Of a stretch of DNA of 64,000 bases, positions 8,792 to 17,344 are shown in pieces (position 1 is the stretch's first letter; every line of letters begins with the position of its first letter). Below the pieces are notes generated by a model, which was not told where the DNA came from, searched no databases, and saw only the letters and a program-made list of their open reading frames with translations. Both the position numbers and the translations under genes were made by a program. The stretch covers positions 62,001 through 126,000 of the forward strand of contig NZ_FOBW01000007.1 of the NCBI RefSeq assembly GCF_900109925.1. Reading direction: 5' to 3'. Source of the stretch: Mesobacillus persicus (GTDB lineage: Bacteria; Bacillota; Bacilli; Bacillales; Cytobacillaceae).

Positions 8792-8944
8792 CCTAAAAAT
8801 AGCTAGGTATTTCTGTTTTTCTCTGTTTTGTACTATGAATATGCTGTTTTATCAGAGAATCTCGTATTGTATTCGGAAAATTAAGATTAAACTCCTTTCC
8901 TGGGTAAAATAACTGTAAAACTTTTTTTAAGGAGAGGGAATGGG

Positions 8945-10459
8945 ATGAATAACTTAAACCGGATTCGAGATGAGCGTTTACGCAAGCGGGTAGTAACTCC
9001 AGAGGAAGCAGCTTCATGGATTGAAGACGGAATGACCTTGGGATTAAGTGGCTTTACACGTGCGGGCGATGTGAAAGCGGTCCCATTTGCCTTGGTTGAT
9101 CGCGCGAAAACCGAATCATTTAAAGTAAATGTCTATACAGGGGCTTCTCTAGGCTCTGATGTTGATAAATTATTTGCCGAAGCAGGAATTTTGGGAAAGA
9201 GACTTCCTTTCCAAGCAGATCCAACGATGCGAAAAGGCATCAACAACGGGGATTTTTTATTTGTTGACCAGCATTTATCCCATACAGCAGAACTAGTGCG
9301 AGCCAATGTCATTGATCCAATTGATTTCGCAATCTTGGAAGCGGTTTCTATTACAGAGGATGGCATGATTATCCCGACGACTTCGATTGGAAACTCTCTG
9401 TCCTTTGCGAATCATGCCAATTCAATTATTGTTGAAATTAATATGGCTCAGTCTACCAATCTTGAGGGTTTGCATGATTTATATGACCCTGGGAAACAAG
9501 GCGAGCGAGGCCCGATTCCACTAACAAAAGCGGATGATCGAATCGGTTCTGCTGGAATTAAAGTCGATCCAGATAAAATTAAAGGGATTGTGTTTACCAA
9601 TCAGGAAGACTCTCCTTCAACGATTGTCGCACCGGACGAGGAAACAAAGGTAATGGCCGACCATTTACTTAAGTTTTTACGTAAAGAAATAGAAGATGGT
9701 AGACTAACAGAAAGTTTAGCTCCGCTTCAATCAGGGATAGGTTCTGTCGCTAATGCGGTTTTACACGGAATGCTAGACTCCGAATTTGAAGACTTAGAAG
9801 TTTATTCAGAAGTGCTTCAAGATGCGGTATTTGATTTAATGGATGCAGGGAAAGTGAAGTTTGCTTCATGTTGCTCAATTACCTTATCCGATTCGAAAAT
9901 GCAGGAAGTGTTTTCGAACTTTGAGAAGTATCGTGACCGTTTAATTATGCGTCCGCAGGAAATTTCCAACCATCCTGAAATCATTCGACGCCTCGGGTTG
10001 ATTTCAATTAATACGGCACTTGAATTAGATATTTACGGAAATGTCAATTCAACCCATGTGCTTGGGACGAAAATGATGAACGGAATTGGTGGTTCAGGGG
10101 ACTTTGCGCGGAATGCTCGTTTGGCAATCTTTGTAACAAAATCAATTGCGAAAGATGGAAATATTTCAAGCATTGTTCCGTTTGTTTCACATGTGGACCA
10201 TACAGAGCATGATGTCGATGTCATCGTTACTGAACAAGGGTATGCTGATTTGCGTGGTCTTGCTCCAAGAGAACGTGTTGAGTTGATTATTGAAAATTGT
10301 GTACATCCATTGTATCGGAAGCAGCTTTGGGACTATTACCAAGAAGCTTTAACTAGAGGTGGGCAAACTCCTCATGTGCTCGAAAAAGCTTTTTCTTGGC
10401 ACACGAATTTTGCTAAAAATGGTACGATGAGAGATCTCACTCTTGTAGAGTCTGAGTAA
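8945..10459 (+). CDS. Acetyl-CoA hydrolase/succinate CoA-transferase family enzyme
   Basis: A 504-residue class I CoA-transferase of the acetyl-CoA hydrolase/Cat1 group. It shows LGLSGFTRAGDVKAVP near the N-terminus, the EVLQDAVFDLMDAG block that carries the catalytic glutamate in this family, and GIGGSGDFARNA and EQGYADLRGLAPRER in the second half. Such enzymes move CoA between acetyl-CoA and succinate or acetate; the exact acceptor cannot be read from sequence. ATG 8945 follows GGAGAGG at 7 nt. The upstream LytTR gene is its likely regulator. Confidence 0.88.
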   Translation: MNNLNRIRDERLRKRVVTPEEAASWIEDGMTLGLSGFTRAGDVKAVPFALVDRAKTESFKVNVYTGASLGSDVDKLFAEAGILGKRLPFQADPTMRKGINNGDFLFVDQHLSHTAELVRANVIDPIDFAILEAVSITEDGMIIPTTSIGNSLSFANHANSIIVEINMAQSTNLEGLHDLYDPGKQGERGPIPLTKADDRIGSAGIKVDPDKIKGIVFTNQEDSPSTIVAPDEETKVMADHLLKFLRKEIEDGRLTESLAPLQSGIGSVANAVLHGMLDSEFEDLEVYSEVLQDAVFDLMDAGKVKFASCCSITLSDSKMQEVFSNFEKYRDRLIMRPQEISNHPEIIRRLGLISINTALELDIYGNVNSTHVLGTKMMNGIGGSGDFARNARLAIFVTKSIAKDGNISSIVPFVSHVDHTEHDVDVIVTEQGYADLRGLAPRERVELIIENCVHPLYRKQLWDYYQEALTRGGQTPHVLEKAFSWHTNFAKNGTMRDLTLVESE

Positions 10460-10534
10460 CAAGCGGATTAATTGTTTGACAATTACCCATTTCTATCCTA
10501 TTGATAGTAGTATTAGAAAACAGGAGTGGTAGAA

Positions 10535-11746
10535 ATGGGATTACCAGAAAAACAGCAGATGGATAGGCAAACTGGAAATAAGAACCGGTTCTTACGCGAC
10601 TTAAATAGTCAAAATATTTCGTCCGGTCTTATTTCTAGTTTATTGGTGATGACTGGCCCCGCCCTGATCATTTTGCAGGCAGCAGCTACCGGGGGCTTTA
10701 CCGATCAACAGACCATCAATTGGATGTTTGCGGTCTACTTTTTTGGGGGGCTGTTTGGAATCATCATGCCGCTAGTCTTTCGAATTCCGATAACAGGCGG
10801 TCATTCGATTACGGGTGCAGCTTTCTTAGCAACGGTGACGGCGCAATTTACCTATCCACAGCTAATCGGCGGCTATGTGATGTCTGGACTCATCATACTG
10901 CTGATTGGAATGAGTGGTCTTTTTACGAAAATCATTAAATGGGTTCCTAAGGAAGTTATTTCTGCGATGCTTGGGGGCTTGGTAACAGGGTATGTGGTGC
11001 AGATTGTCCCCGCAGTTGAGGCGATGCCCATAGTTGGGATTGCCGCTGTTTTGAGTTTTTTTCTCTGTACGAGATATATAAGAAAGCTACCGCCAATTGT
11101 CGTTTCAATTGTTGTGGCTTTTCTTGTTTTATTCTTAACGGGAGGACTTGAGGTGGGTGCGAAGCAGATTGCTTTTGCCTGGCCAACTATACAGACACCT
11201 GAATTTACTGTAATGGGACTGCTTACCCTTGCGCTTCCACTTGCGATGTTGATTTTAAGCAATGATGCGGCTCCTGGAATTGGTGCCTTAGAAAGCGCAG
11301 AATTTAAACCGCAGATTCGTAAAATAGTTTCTACTAGTGGTGCTTTTTCGATCATCACCAGTTTCTTTGGAGGGCAATGTGCTAATATCGCAGGAATGAT
11401 GACGGCCATCTGTTCTGGTCCAGATTCAGGACCGAAAAGGAAGCGGTATATGGGCTCGGTTGTCTCAGGAGTTGTGACCCTATTGTTTGGAGTATTTGCC
11501 TGGAAGATCGTCCCGTTTATTCAATCTCTACCAGGGGCGTTTGTTTCCTTAGTGGCTGGTTTTTCTCTGATCACAGTTCTCCATACTAGTTTACAAAAAG
11601 GGTTCGCTGGAAATCGGTATCGTTTGAGCGCTTTAACTGCCTTTATCGTCACATTATCCAATATTAGCTTTTTCCACATCAGTGCTCCGGTCTGGGCATT
11701 GATTTTCGGAGCGTTATTAGCCCACACAATTGAAAGGGACTATTAA
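10535..11746 (+). CDS. BenE family membrane permease
   Basis: A 403-residue polytopic membrane protein of the benzoate/H+ symporter BenE family. Recognisable blocks are IPITGGHSITGAAFLATVTA near the N-terminus, PKEVISAMLGGLVTGYVVQ, and LSNDAAPGIGALESAEFKP in the centre. About eleven hydrophobic segments are visible. ATG 10535 follows AGGAG at 8 nt; a GTG at 10526 is less well placed. It follows the CoA-transferase by 75 bases without a terminator, so the two may share a transcript and a carboxylate-uptake role. The substrate is not established. Confidence 0.85.
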   Translation: MGLPEKQQMDRQTGNKNRFLRDLNSQNISSGLISSLLVMTGPALIILQAAATGGFTDQQTINWMFAVYFFGGLFGIIMPLVFRIPITGGHSITGAAFLATVTAQFTYPQLIGGYVMSGLIILLIGMSGLFTKIIKWVPKEVISAMLGGLVTGYVVQIVPAVEAMPIVGIAAVLSFFLCTRYIRKLPPIVVSIVVAFLVLFLTGGLEVGAKQIAFAWPTIQTPEFTVMGLLTLALPLAMLILSNDAAPGIGALESAEFKPQIRKIVSTSGAFSIITSFFGGQCANIAGMMTAICSGPDSGPKRKRYMGSVVSGVVTLLFGVFAWKIVPFIQSLPGAFVSLVAGFSLITVLHTSLQKGFAGNRYRLSALTAFIVTLSNISFFHISAPVWALIFGALLAHTIERDY

Positions 11747-11827
11747 AACACGATTGTTGATAAATTGCCACAATATTTAATGAATAAGAGCTATATAATG
11801 AAGGTAGATAATTTTCGACTGCATTAG

Positions 11828-11870
11828 ACCTAGCCTAAATGAATATCACTTTTAGGTTGGGTTTATTTTG
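11828..11870 (+). terminator. Terminator after the BenE-type permease
   Basis: ACCTAGCCTAAA pairs with TTTAGGTTGGGT through two wobble pairs, followed by TTTATTTT. Confidence 0.7.
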
Positions 11871-11920
11871 TTTGTTATGGCTATGCTTAATGCATGGACG
11901 ACCATATAGGAGGCGAAATA

Positions 11921-12466
11921 ATGAAAACCTTAATTGTTTACTGCTCTTCCCATGGTACGACGACAAAGGCTGCTCTTTTATTGAAAAAGAAGTTAGAAGG
12001 GGATGTAGTTGTTTTAAATTTAAATCGCACGAAGCTCCAATCAGACGTAGGTTTGTTTGACGCTGTTATTATCGGTGGATCCATTCATGCAGGCCATATC
12101 CAAGGAAAGATTAAAAAGTTTATGAAGGAAAACAGAGACGTGCTTGTGACGAAAAAAATGGGATTATTTCTTTGCTGTATGCGTGAAGGGGAACTAGCGA
12201 AAGAACAATTTGAAAACGCTTACCCAATGAATCTACGAGAAATCGCAGTGGCAACAGGCTTTTTTGGTGGAGAGTTTTTGGTAACAAAGATGAACTTCTT
12301 TGAAAAACAAATTGTGAAAAGGGTAAGCAAGGTAACGACGGATACCTCTCGGATTAACGAGAGTGCAATTGGTGAATTTGCTTATTTGTTCAATAGGAAA
12401 CATAGTCTAGCCACTTTAGATGTTGCGCATTCATCGTATATGGTCGCTGAAGAGTTGAGGTTGTAA
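11921..12466 (+). CDS. Flavodoxin-domain protein
   Basis: A 181-residue flavodoxin-like protein that should bind FMN. The N-terminal loop IVYCSSHGTTTKAA is the phosphate-binding motif, and DAVIIGGSIHAGHIQGKIKKF matches Flavodoxin_5 / HemG-like proteins (protoporphyrinogen oxidase type). Length agrees with HemG (about 175-180). ATG 11921 lies behind AGGAGG at normal spacing; an upstream in-frame ATG at 11894 has no such site. No heme genes are adjacent, so a HemG role is only a possibility. Confidence 0.82.
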   Translation: MKTLIVYCSSHGTTTKAALLLKKKLEGDVVVLNLNRTKLQSDVGLFDAVIIGGSIHAGHIQGKIKKFMKENRDVLVTKKMGLFLCCMREGELAKEQFENAYPMNLREIAVATGFFGGEFLVTKMNFFEKQIVKRVSKVTTDTSRINESAIGEFAYLFNRKHSLATLDVAHSSYMVAEELRL

Positions 12467-12482
12467 TATGATAAAGAGAGGG

Positions 12483-12511
12483 ACTGCCCCGGGTTTGGGG
12501 TGGTTTTTTTA
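12483..12511 (+). terminator. Terminator after the flavodoxin gene
   Basis: ACTGCCCC and GGGGTGGT pair (two wobble pairs), followed by seven T. Confidence 0.8.
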
Positions 12512-12521
12512 TTTTGGGATG

Positions 12522-12543
12522 TTATTCCGAGTACTCGGAATAA
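12522..12543. repeat. Perfect 22-bp palindrome
   Basis: TTATTCCGAGT (12522-12532) is followed directly by its exact reverse complement (12533-12543). There is no T-run, so it is more like a protein-binding site or a cruciform than a terminator. It lies 129 bases before repeat copy 1. Confidence 0.6.
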
Positions 12544-12672
12544 ACAGGTTTGTTTTATCCGTTAAGCTACTCCATCATTCGAATATGCTGTGTATATGAA
12601 GGTGGAAGCAACCTTGAAATTCCATCAATCTTTTTGAAAAGCTGTGTTGAAGCAGATTATTGATTTTACATC

Positions 12673-12841
12673 GTTGATTGGAGCGGAAGGCGCTTGACTC
12701 CTCGAAAATGAAGTACGCATTTTCTCGTGCGTGGGCGTATTCGAGGAAGTTATTCAAAGTCCTGCGGGAGCAGCGGGACAGGTGAGACCCCGCAGGAGCA
12801 AAGCGACGAGGAGGCTCACCGCACGCCCCGCGGAAATCAAC
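12673..12841. repeat. Dispersed 190-bp repeat, copy 1 (internally deleted)
   Basis: This block begins GTTGATTGGAGCGGAAGGCGC, has GACTCCTCGAAAATGAA and a GC-rich core with CCTGCGGGAGCAGCGG, and ends AAATCAAC. Copies 2 (43304-43493) and 3 (45717-45906) match it closely. The ends carry the inverted repeat GTTGATT/AATCAAC. Copy 1 is 169 bp because the distal segment between two GCGGAAA direct repeats is missing. Much higher GC than its surroundings. Confidence 0.9.
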
Positions 12842-13007
12842 ATTCTTGTTAAACGGTGCCTTAAAAAAGAAATTTCATCTAGTAATTCCGTACAAAAGCC
12901 CAAACCAAACCGTTTGATTATTTCCATAATCTTAGCTATCCTGTTATAATCTACCACGGTTATTATTTCTTAAAACTTCATATAAGTAAATTGAAGAGGT
13001 GTAGTTT

Positions 13008-13964
13008 ATGACATATGTTTTACTGCTTGTGGGATTTGCTTTATTGATTAAAGGGGCAGATTACTTTGTAGAAGGATCTTCTAAGATCGCCAGACTTCTC
13101 AAAGTGCCGCCACTGTTAGTAGGTTTAACAATTGTAGCGTTTGGAACGAGTTCGCCAGAAGCAACGGTTAGTATTATTGCCGCGTTGGAAGGAAGTAGCG
13201 CCGTTTCGCTGGGGAACGTAATTGGTAGTAATATTTTCAATATCACTTTAGTGGTCGGGATTACAGCAATGCTCAATCCATTACAGGTTGAGAACGAGAC
13301 CATCCGTAAAGAGATTCCTTTTACGCTTTTGGCGAGTGTCGCTTTATGGGTGATGATTAGTGATATTGCTCTTCAAGGGGCCGGAAGTAACGTAATCACC
13401 CGTAATGAAGGAATCATCTTGCTGTTGTTCTTTGCGATTTTCTTATACTATATTTTTGAAATCGCATTAAATAATCGTGAAAAAGGGACGGTAGACACAG
13501 GTGATACAACCGGAGTCACTTGGGGCAAGAATCTGGTTTTTACCATTGGTGGACTTGCAGCAATCATTTTTGGTGGAGATATGGTCGTTGATAATGCAAC
13601 TACGATTGCCCTATCGCTTGGAATGAGTGAAACACTTGTAGGATTGACAATTGTCGCAGTTGGAACATCTTTGCCAGAGTTAATCACTTCGGTAACGGCC
13701 GCGTTGAAAAAGGAAAGTGAGATTGCCCTGGGGAATATTGTTGGAAGTAACATTTTCAACATCTTACTCGTACTTGGGGCCTCGGCAACGATTACTCCTT
13801 TAGCTGTTGATAGTAAAATTTTCTTTGACCTAATTTTTATGATTGTATTTATGATCGTTTTATTGGTCTTTTCTCGAACAAAGTTTACAATTTCTAAAAA
13901 CGAAGGGATCATCTTGGCTGCTGTTTACATAGCGTACGTTACTTATATTATCATTCGAAATTAA
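13008..13964 (+). CDS. Calcium/sodium antiporter (CaCA family)
   Basis: A 318-residue membrane exchanger of the YrbG/CaCA type with about ten hydrophobic segments. The two internal alpha repeats are clear: GLTIVAFGTSSPEATVS with SLGNVIGSNIFNI in the first half, and GLTIVAVGTSLPELITS with ALGNIVGSNIFNI in the second; these carry the ion-coordinating acidic residues. Length agrees with the family. ATG 13008 follows GAAGAGGTG. The gene sits alone after repeat copy 1 and ends in a strong terminator. Confidence 0.92.
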   Translation: MTYVLLLVGFALLIKGADYFVEGSSKIARLLKVPPLLVGLTIVAFGTSSPEATVSIIAALEGSSAVSLGNVIGSNIFNITLVVGITAMLNPLQVENETIRKEIPFTLLASVALWVMISDIALQGAGSNVITRNEGIILLLFFAIFLYYIFEIALNNREKGTVDTGDTTGVTWGKNLVFTIGGLAAIIFGGDMVVDNATTIALSLGMSETLVGLTIVAVGTSLPELITSVTAALKKESEIALGNIVGSNIFNILLVLGASATITPLAVDSKIFFDLIFMIVFMIVLLVFSRTKFTISKNEGIILAAVYIAYVTYIIIRN

Positions 13965-13969
13965 AAGAT

Positions 13970-14012
13970 GCCTAACTCTCGATGCTTTAAGTTACGAGGG
14001 TTAGGCCTTTTT
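13970..14012 (+). terminator. Terminator after the Ca/Na antiporter gene
   Basis: GCCTAACTCTCG and CGAGGGTTAGGC form a 12-position stem (one G-T pair) followed by TTTTTT. Confidence 0.9.
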
Positions 14013-14160
14013 TATTTAACATTGGTAATATACTCCCAATTCCGAATATAAGGTTTTCCCTTCCATTCGACAAATTTCTCCCGTATAATCACCTATGTTC
14101 TGTTTTTATCATTGTGAGAAAATTATAAATAAATAAAGGGAAGGAAGTTGAGATTTTCCA

Positions 14161-15690
14161 ATGTCTAACCAAAAGAAGCAAGGCTTTGTTATGCGTTCGT
14201 TGAATACAATTGAACGTGTTGGAAATAAATTGCCGGACCCAGTTACATTGTTTGCGATTTTTGCACTGGCCGTCATTGTGCTTTCTGCCATCTTCTCGAA
14301 TATGGGCATGAGTGTACCAGATCCAGCTAATGAAGGAGAAGTTATTGAGGTAAGAAACCTACTTAGCTCGGATGGAATTTTATATTTATTTGAAAGTATG
14401 GTAAGTAACTTCACAGGCTTTGCGCCACTAGGAACGGTCCTAGTTACAATGCTTGGTATCGGGATTGCTGAGAGGTCTGGATTGATTTCCGCTTCCCTAC
14501 GTGGACTTGTGACATCTGTTCCTAAACAGTTAATCACAGCTGCATTAGTGTTTGCTGGTGTAATGTCTTCAATGGCATCTGATGCAGGATATGTTGTCCT
14601 TACTCCACTAGGAGCAGTCCTGTTTGCAGGTTTAGGTCGCCATCCACTAGCTGGACTTGCAGCAGCGTTTGCCGGAGTATCTGGTGGTTATAGTGCCAAT
14701 CTGTTATTAACATCACTAGATCCATTGCTTGCTGGTCTAACTCAAGATGCGGCATCTATGCTTGACCCTGAGTATGCAGGTCAAATGAACGTTGCAATGA
14801 ACTATTACTTCATGATTGCTTCAGTATTCTTAATCACCATCGTTGGTACATTCGTTACTGAGAAAATTGTTGAGCCTAGACTAGGTAAGTATGAAGGGGA
14901 CGTGAAGGAAGAGGTCGATTACTTACGTCCGGAAGAAAAGAAAGGCTTATGGGGCGCATTTCTCTCCATTATCGTGACAGGAATTGCCATTGCATTACTT
15001 GTTATTCCTGAGTGGGGACCATTGCGCGCTGGTGAGGAGAGCATCATTGACTCGCCATTCTTACAAACGTTAGTTCCAGTTATTTTAATTATGTTCTTTA
15101 TCCCAGGATTTGTTTACGGGAAAATTACAAAGTCTATTAAAAATGACAAAGATGTTGCGAATCAATTATCTGAAACGATGGCAACAATGGGTTCCTATAT
15201 TGTCCTAGCGTTCGTTGCTGGTCAGTTCGTGGCGTACTTTAGTGAGTCAAAGTTAGGAATTGTTTTAGCGGTAAACGGAGCTGAGTTCCTTGAAGCTACT
15301 GGATTCAAAGGGATTCCATTGATCTTAACATTTATCGCTATCTCTGGATTTATTAATCTATTTATCGGAAGTGCATCTGCGAAATGGGCAATTATGGCGC
15401 CTGTTTTCGTTCCAATGATGATGGGAATTGGCTATTCACCAGAGCTGACACAGCTTACGTACCGTATTGCGGATTCCACAACAAACATCATTTCACCATT
15501 GATGCCATACTTTGCAATCGTAATTGCCTTTGCGCAAAAGTATGACAAAAAGATTGGAATCGGAACACTTATCTCGACAATGCTACCATACTCGATTGCA
15601 TTTTCAATCTTCTGGATAATCATGCTGATTATTTGGATGCTAACAGGTCTTGATCTTGGACCAGGTTCACCGATCTTTTATAACAAGTAA
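14161..15690 (+). CDS. AbgT family transporter
   Basis: A 509-residue polytopic membrane protein of the AbgT/MtrF/YdaH family, which exports antimetabolites such as sulfonamides or transports p-aminobenzoyl-glutamate. Family blocks include NKLPDPVTLFAIFALAV, VTMLGIGIAERSGLISA, SSMASDAGYVVLTPLG and SASAKWAIMAPVFVPMM. The ATG at 14161 is 13 nt from the nearest purine tract (GGGAAGGAAG), a somewhat loose spacing. A terminator separates it from the GntR-RCK_C regulator 170 bases downstream; the pairing suggests, but does not prove, regulation. Confidence 0.9.
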   Translation: MSNQKKQGFVMRSLNTIERVGNKLPDPVTLFAIFALAVIVLSAIFSNMGMSVPDPANEGEVIEVRNLLSSDGILYLFESMVSNFTGFAPLGTVLVTMLGIGIAERSGLISASLRGLVTSVPKQLITAALVFAGVMSSMASDAGYVVLTPLGAVLFAGLGRHPLAGLAAAFAGVSGGYSANLLLTSLDPLLAGLTQDAASMLDPEYAGQMNVAMNYYFMIASVFLITIVGTFVTEKIVEPRLGKYEGDVKEEVDYLRPEEKKGLWGAFLSIIVTGIAIALLVIPEWGPLRAGEESIIDSPFLQTLVPVILIMFFIPGFVYGKITKSIKNDKDVANQLSETMATMGSYIVLAFVAGQFVAYFSESKLGIVLAVNGAEFLEATGFKGIPLILTFIAISGFINLFIGSASAKWAIMAPVFVPMMMGIGYSPELTQLTYRIADSTTNIISPLMPYFAIVIAFAQKYDKKIGIGTLISTMLPYSIAFSIFWIIMLIIWMLTGLDLGPGSPIFYNK

Positions 15691-15701
15691 TGACTAAAAT
15701 G

Positions 15702-15737
15702 AGCTCCCTTCTTTCTTTAAAAAGAGGGGAGTTTTTA
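15702..15737 (+). terminator. Terminator after the AbgT gene
   Basis: CTCCCTTCTTT and AAAGAGGGGAG pair around CTTTAA, followed by TTTTTAG. Confidence 0.75.
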
Positions 15738-15861
15738 GTTTTACTTTGGGGTGAGAGCCTTGAATCCTTGATACATCAAGACCATTTTAATCAAATGTTT
15801 GATTAATGAACCGTGTTCATCTAAAATTAGCACAATGATTTATGTAAGGATGTGAAGTTTT

Positions 15862-16482
15862 ATGCAGGGTGCAAAGATGCCTGCTTACGAAAGAATAGCC
15901 ATCGATCTTGCTAATCGAATTTATGACGAAAAATTTAAGGTAGGAGAAAAGATACGGGGCCGATCTACCTTAGCAAGTGAATACAATGTCTCACCCGAAA
16001 CGGTTAGAAAGGCAATAAAAATTTTAGAAGACGTTGAAATCGTTGAATCCACGAAAGGTAGTGGAGTCGTGATTTCCTCTCGTGAAAATGCGTTTAAATA
16101 CATCGAACGGTTTTCTGGGCTGACAAGCATAAAGGAGCTTGAGAAGCAGGTGAGGACGCTTATAGGTGAGCGGAAAAAATTAGATGATCAACTAAGCCAA
16201 TCGATCGATAAGATGATGGATTTCACAGGGAAATTGAGGCATACCAATCCACTCACTCCGATTGAAATAGAAATTCCGGAAAGCTGTACCCACATTGGTA
16301 AAACAGTGTCCGAATTGAAGTTTTGGCAAAATACCGGAGGCACAATTGTCGGGATTAAAAGGCTTGGCGAACTAATCCTCTCTCCAGGTCCATATGCAAG
16401 CATCCAAGTCGGCGATGTTCTCTTAATTATTGGGAACGATGAAACCCATGAACGAGTCATCTATTTTATTGAGGAAGAATAA
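15862..16482 (+). CDS. GntR-type regulator with RCK_C domain (BusR-like)
   Basis: A 206-residue transcription factor. Residues 1-75 form a GntR winged helix (RSTLASEYNVSPETVRKAIKIL, ESTKGSGVVIS). A coiled-coil linker runs from about 95 to 120 (EKQVRTLIGERKKLDDQL). The last 80 residues are an RCK_C/TrkA_C domain (GTIVGIKRLGELILSPGP, IQVGDVLLIIGND). This architecture is that of BusR, which binds c-di-AMP through RCK_C and represses osmolyte uptake. A c-di-AMP ligand here is inference. Targets may include the upstream AbgT gene or a potassium or osmolyte system elsewhere. Confidence 0.85.
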   Translation: MQGAKMPAYERIAIDLANRIYDEKFKVGEKIRGRSTLASEYNVSPETVRKAIKILEDVEIVESTKGSGVVISSRENAFKYIERFSGLTSIKELEKQVRTLIGERKKLDDQLSQSIDKMMDFTGKLRHTNPLTPIEIEIPESCTHIGKTVSELKFWQNTGGTIVGIKRLGELILSPGPYASIQVGDVLLIIGNDETHERVIYFIEEE

Positions 16483-16495
16483 GACTTCTCCATAG

Positions 16496-16530
16496 AAAAA
16501 CAAGGCGGAGCAATCTGCCTTGTTTATTTT
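16496..16530 (+). terminator. Terminator after the GntR-RCK_C gene
   Basis: AAACAAGGCGGA and TCTGCCTTGTTT pair around GCAA, followed by ATTTT. Confidence 0.8.
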
Positions 16531-16724
16531 AGTTGATTATTCCTCGATAAGAGATTCTCTGGCTACATCTTGGAGATTCTTTTGAGCTATCGACTTTATC
16601 ATTTAGGTCAATTGATAACTAAACTACTTCATGTAGGCTGCTCGTTAAGCCAAGTCCAATAACTAACGGACTAAAGAATATCTAAAAACTTGTTTGGACT
16701 TTAACTTGTTTTTCTGTTGGATGG

Positions 16725-16730
16725 TATAAT
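16725..16730 (+). promoter_or_regulatory. Probable -10 box of the DUF454 gene
   Basis: A perfect TATAAT lies 23-35 bases before the ribosome binding site; the -35 element is not clear (TTAACT at 18 nt is the best candidate). Confidence 0.5.
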
Positions 16731-16765
16731 AAAACCTGTATGTTCTTGTACGGGAGGGAAAGATA

Positions 16766-17137
16766 ATTAAACTTATTAAGCTCTTATATATAATACTTGG
16801 ATTTCTATTTATGGGGTTAGGAATGCTAGGAGTCATTTTACCGTTATTGCCAACAACACCTCTCCTGTTGCTAGCATTATTTTTCTTTGTCAAAGGTTCG
16901 GCACGCTTTGAGGCTTGGTTTAAGGAAACGAATATCTATAAAAAACATCTTGAAGGATTCGTTCGTGATAAGTCAATGACCCTTAAGCAGAAGATGTCGA
17001 TAAACTTATTTGCTGATGTAATGATTGCGATACCGTTTTTTATTATGGATAACCTATGGATTCGTTTGTTGTTGCTTGGGGTTGTGGGGTATAAGTATTA
17101 TTACTTTTTTACTAAGATTAAGACGGTAACGCGATAA
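16766..17137 (+). CDS. DUF454 (YbaN) family membrane protein with probable AUU start
   Basis: A 123-residue protein with the DUF454 pattern: a first membrane segment, GLGMLGVILPLLPTTPLLLLA, then SARFEAWFKETNIYKKH and two C-terminal membrane segments. The first ATG (16811) would remove half of the first membrane helix and has no ribosome binding site. The frame is open upstream, and GGGAGGG (16752-16758) sits 8 nt before an ATT at 16766, 5 nt before an ATA at 16763. No ATG, GTG or TTG exists in frame near this site, so a rare AUU (or AUA) start is the best explanation. Function of DUF454 is unknown. Confidence 0.75.
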   Translation: MKLIKLLYIILGFLFMGLGMLGVILPLLPTTPLLLLALFFFVKGSARFEAWFKETNIYKKHLEGFVRDKSMTLKQKMSINLFADVMIAIPFFIMDNLWIRLLLLGVVGYKYYYFFTKIKTVTR

Positions 17138-17149
17138 AAGGTGAAGTGT

Positions 17150-17197
17150 AAAAGTTGGTTCTAGCTAAGGATTTTCTTAGCTAGAACCAACTTTTTT
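17150..17197 (+). terminator. Strong terminator after the DUF454 gene
   Basis: A perfect 18-bp stem (17152-17169 with 17176-17193) around the loop GATTTT, followed by TTTT. Confidence 0.95.
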
Positions 17198-17344
17198 CTG
17201 TTTTAAATCTAAACTTAATCGAATTTTACTATAGCAATTTGTAGAAATATCGCGGTTTATGTCTAATGGTTTGTATATTCAGAAAAATCTTTATATATTA
17301 TGATAGATTATGAAAAAATTTGACTAATAGGGAGGATTGAGGGT

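Noticed and set aside
11839-12060. 73-residue frame overlapping the flavodoxin start
   Set aside because: It runs out of frame through the flavodoxin gene and through the preceding terminator.
12731-12949. Open frames inside the 190-bp repeats (also at 45722-45955)
   Set aside because: The frames follow the repeat in two copies only, have no good ribosome binding site and are broken in copy 2; they are incidental to GC-rich repeat sequence.
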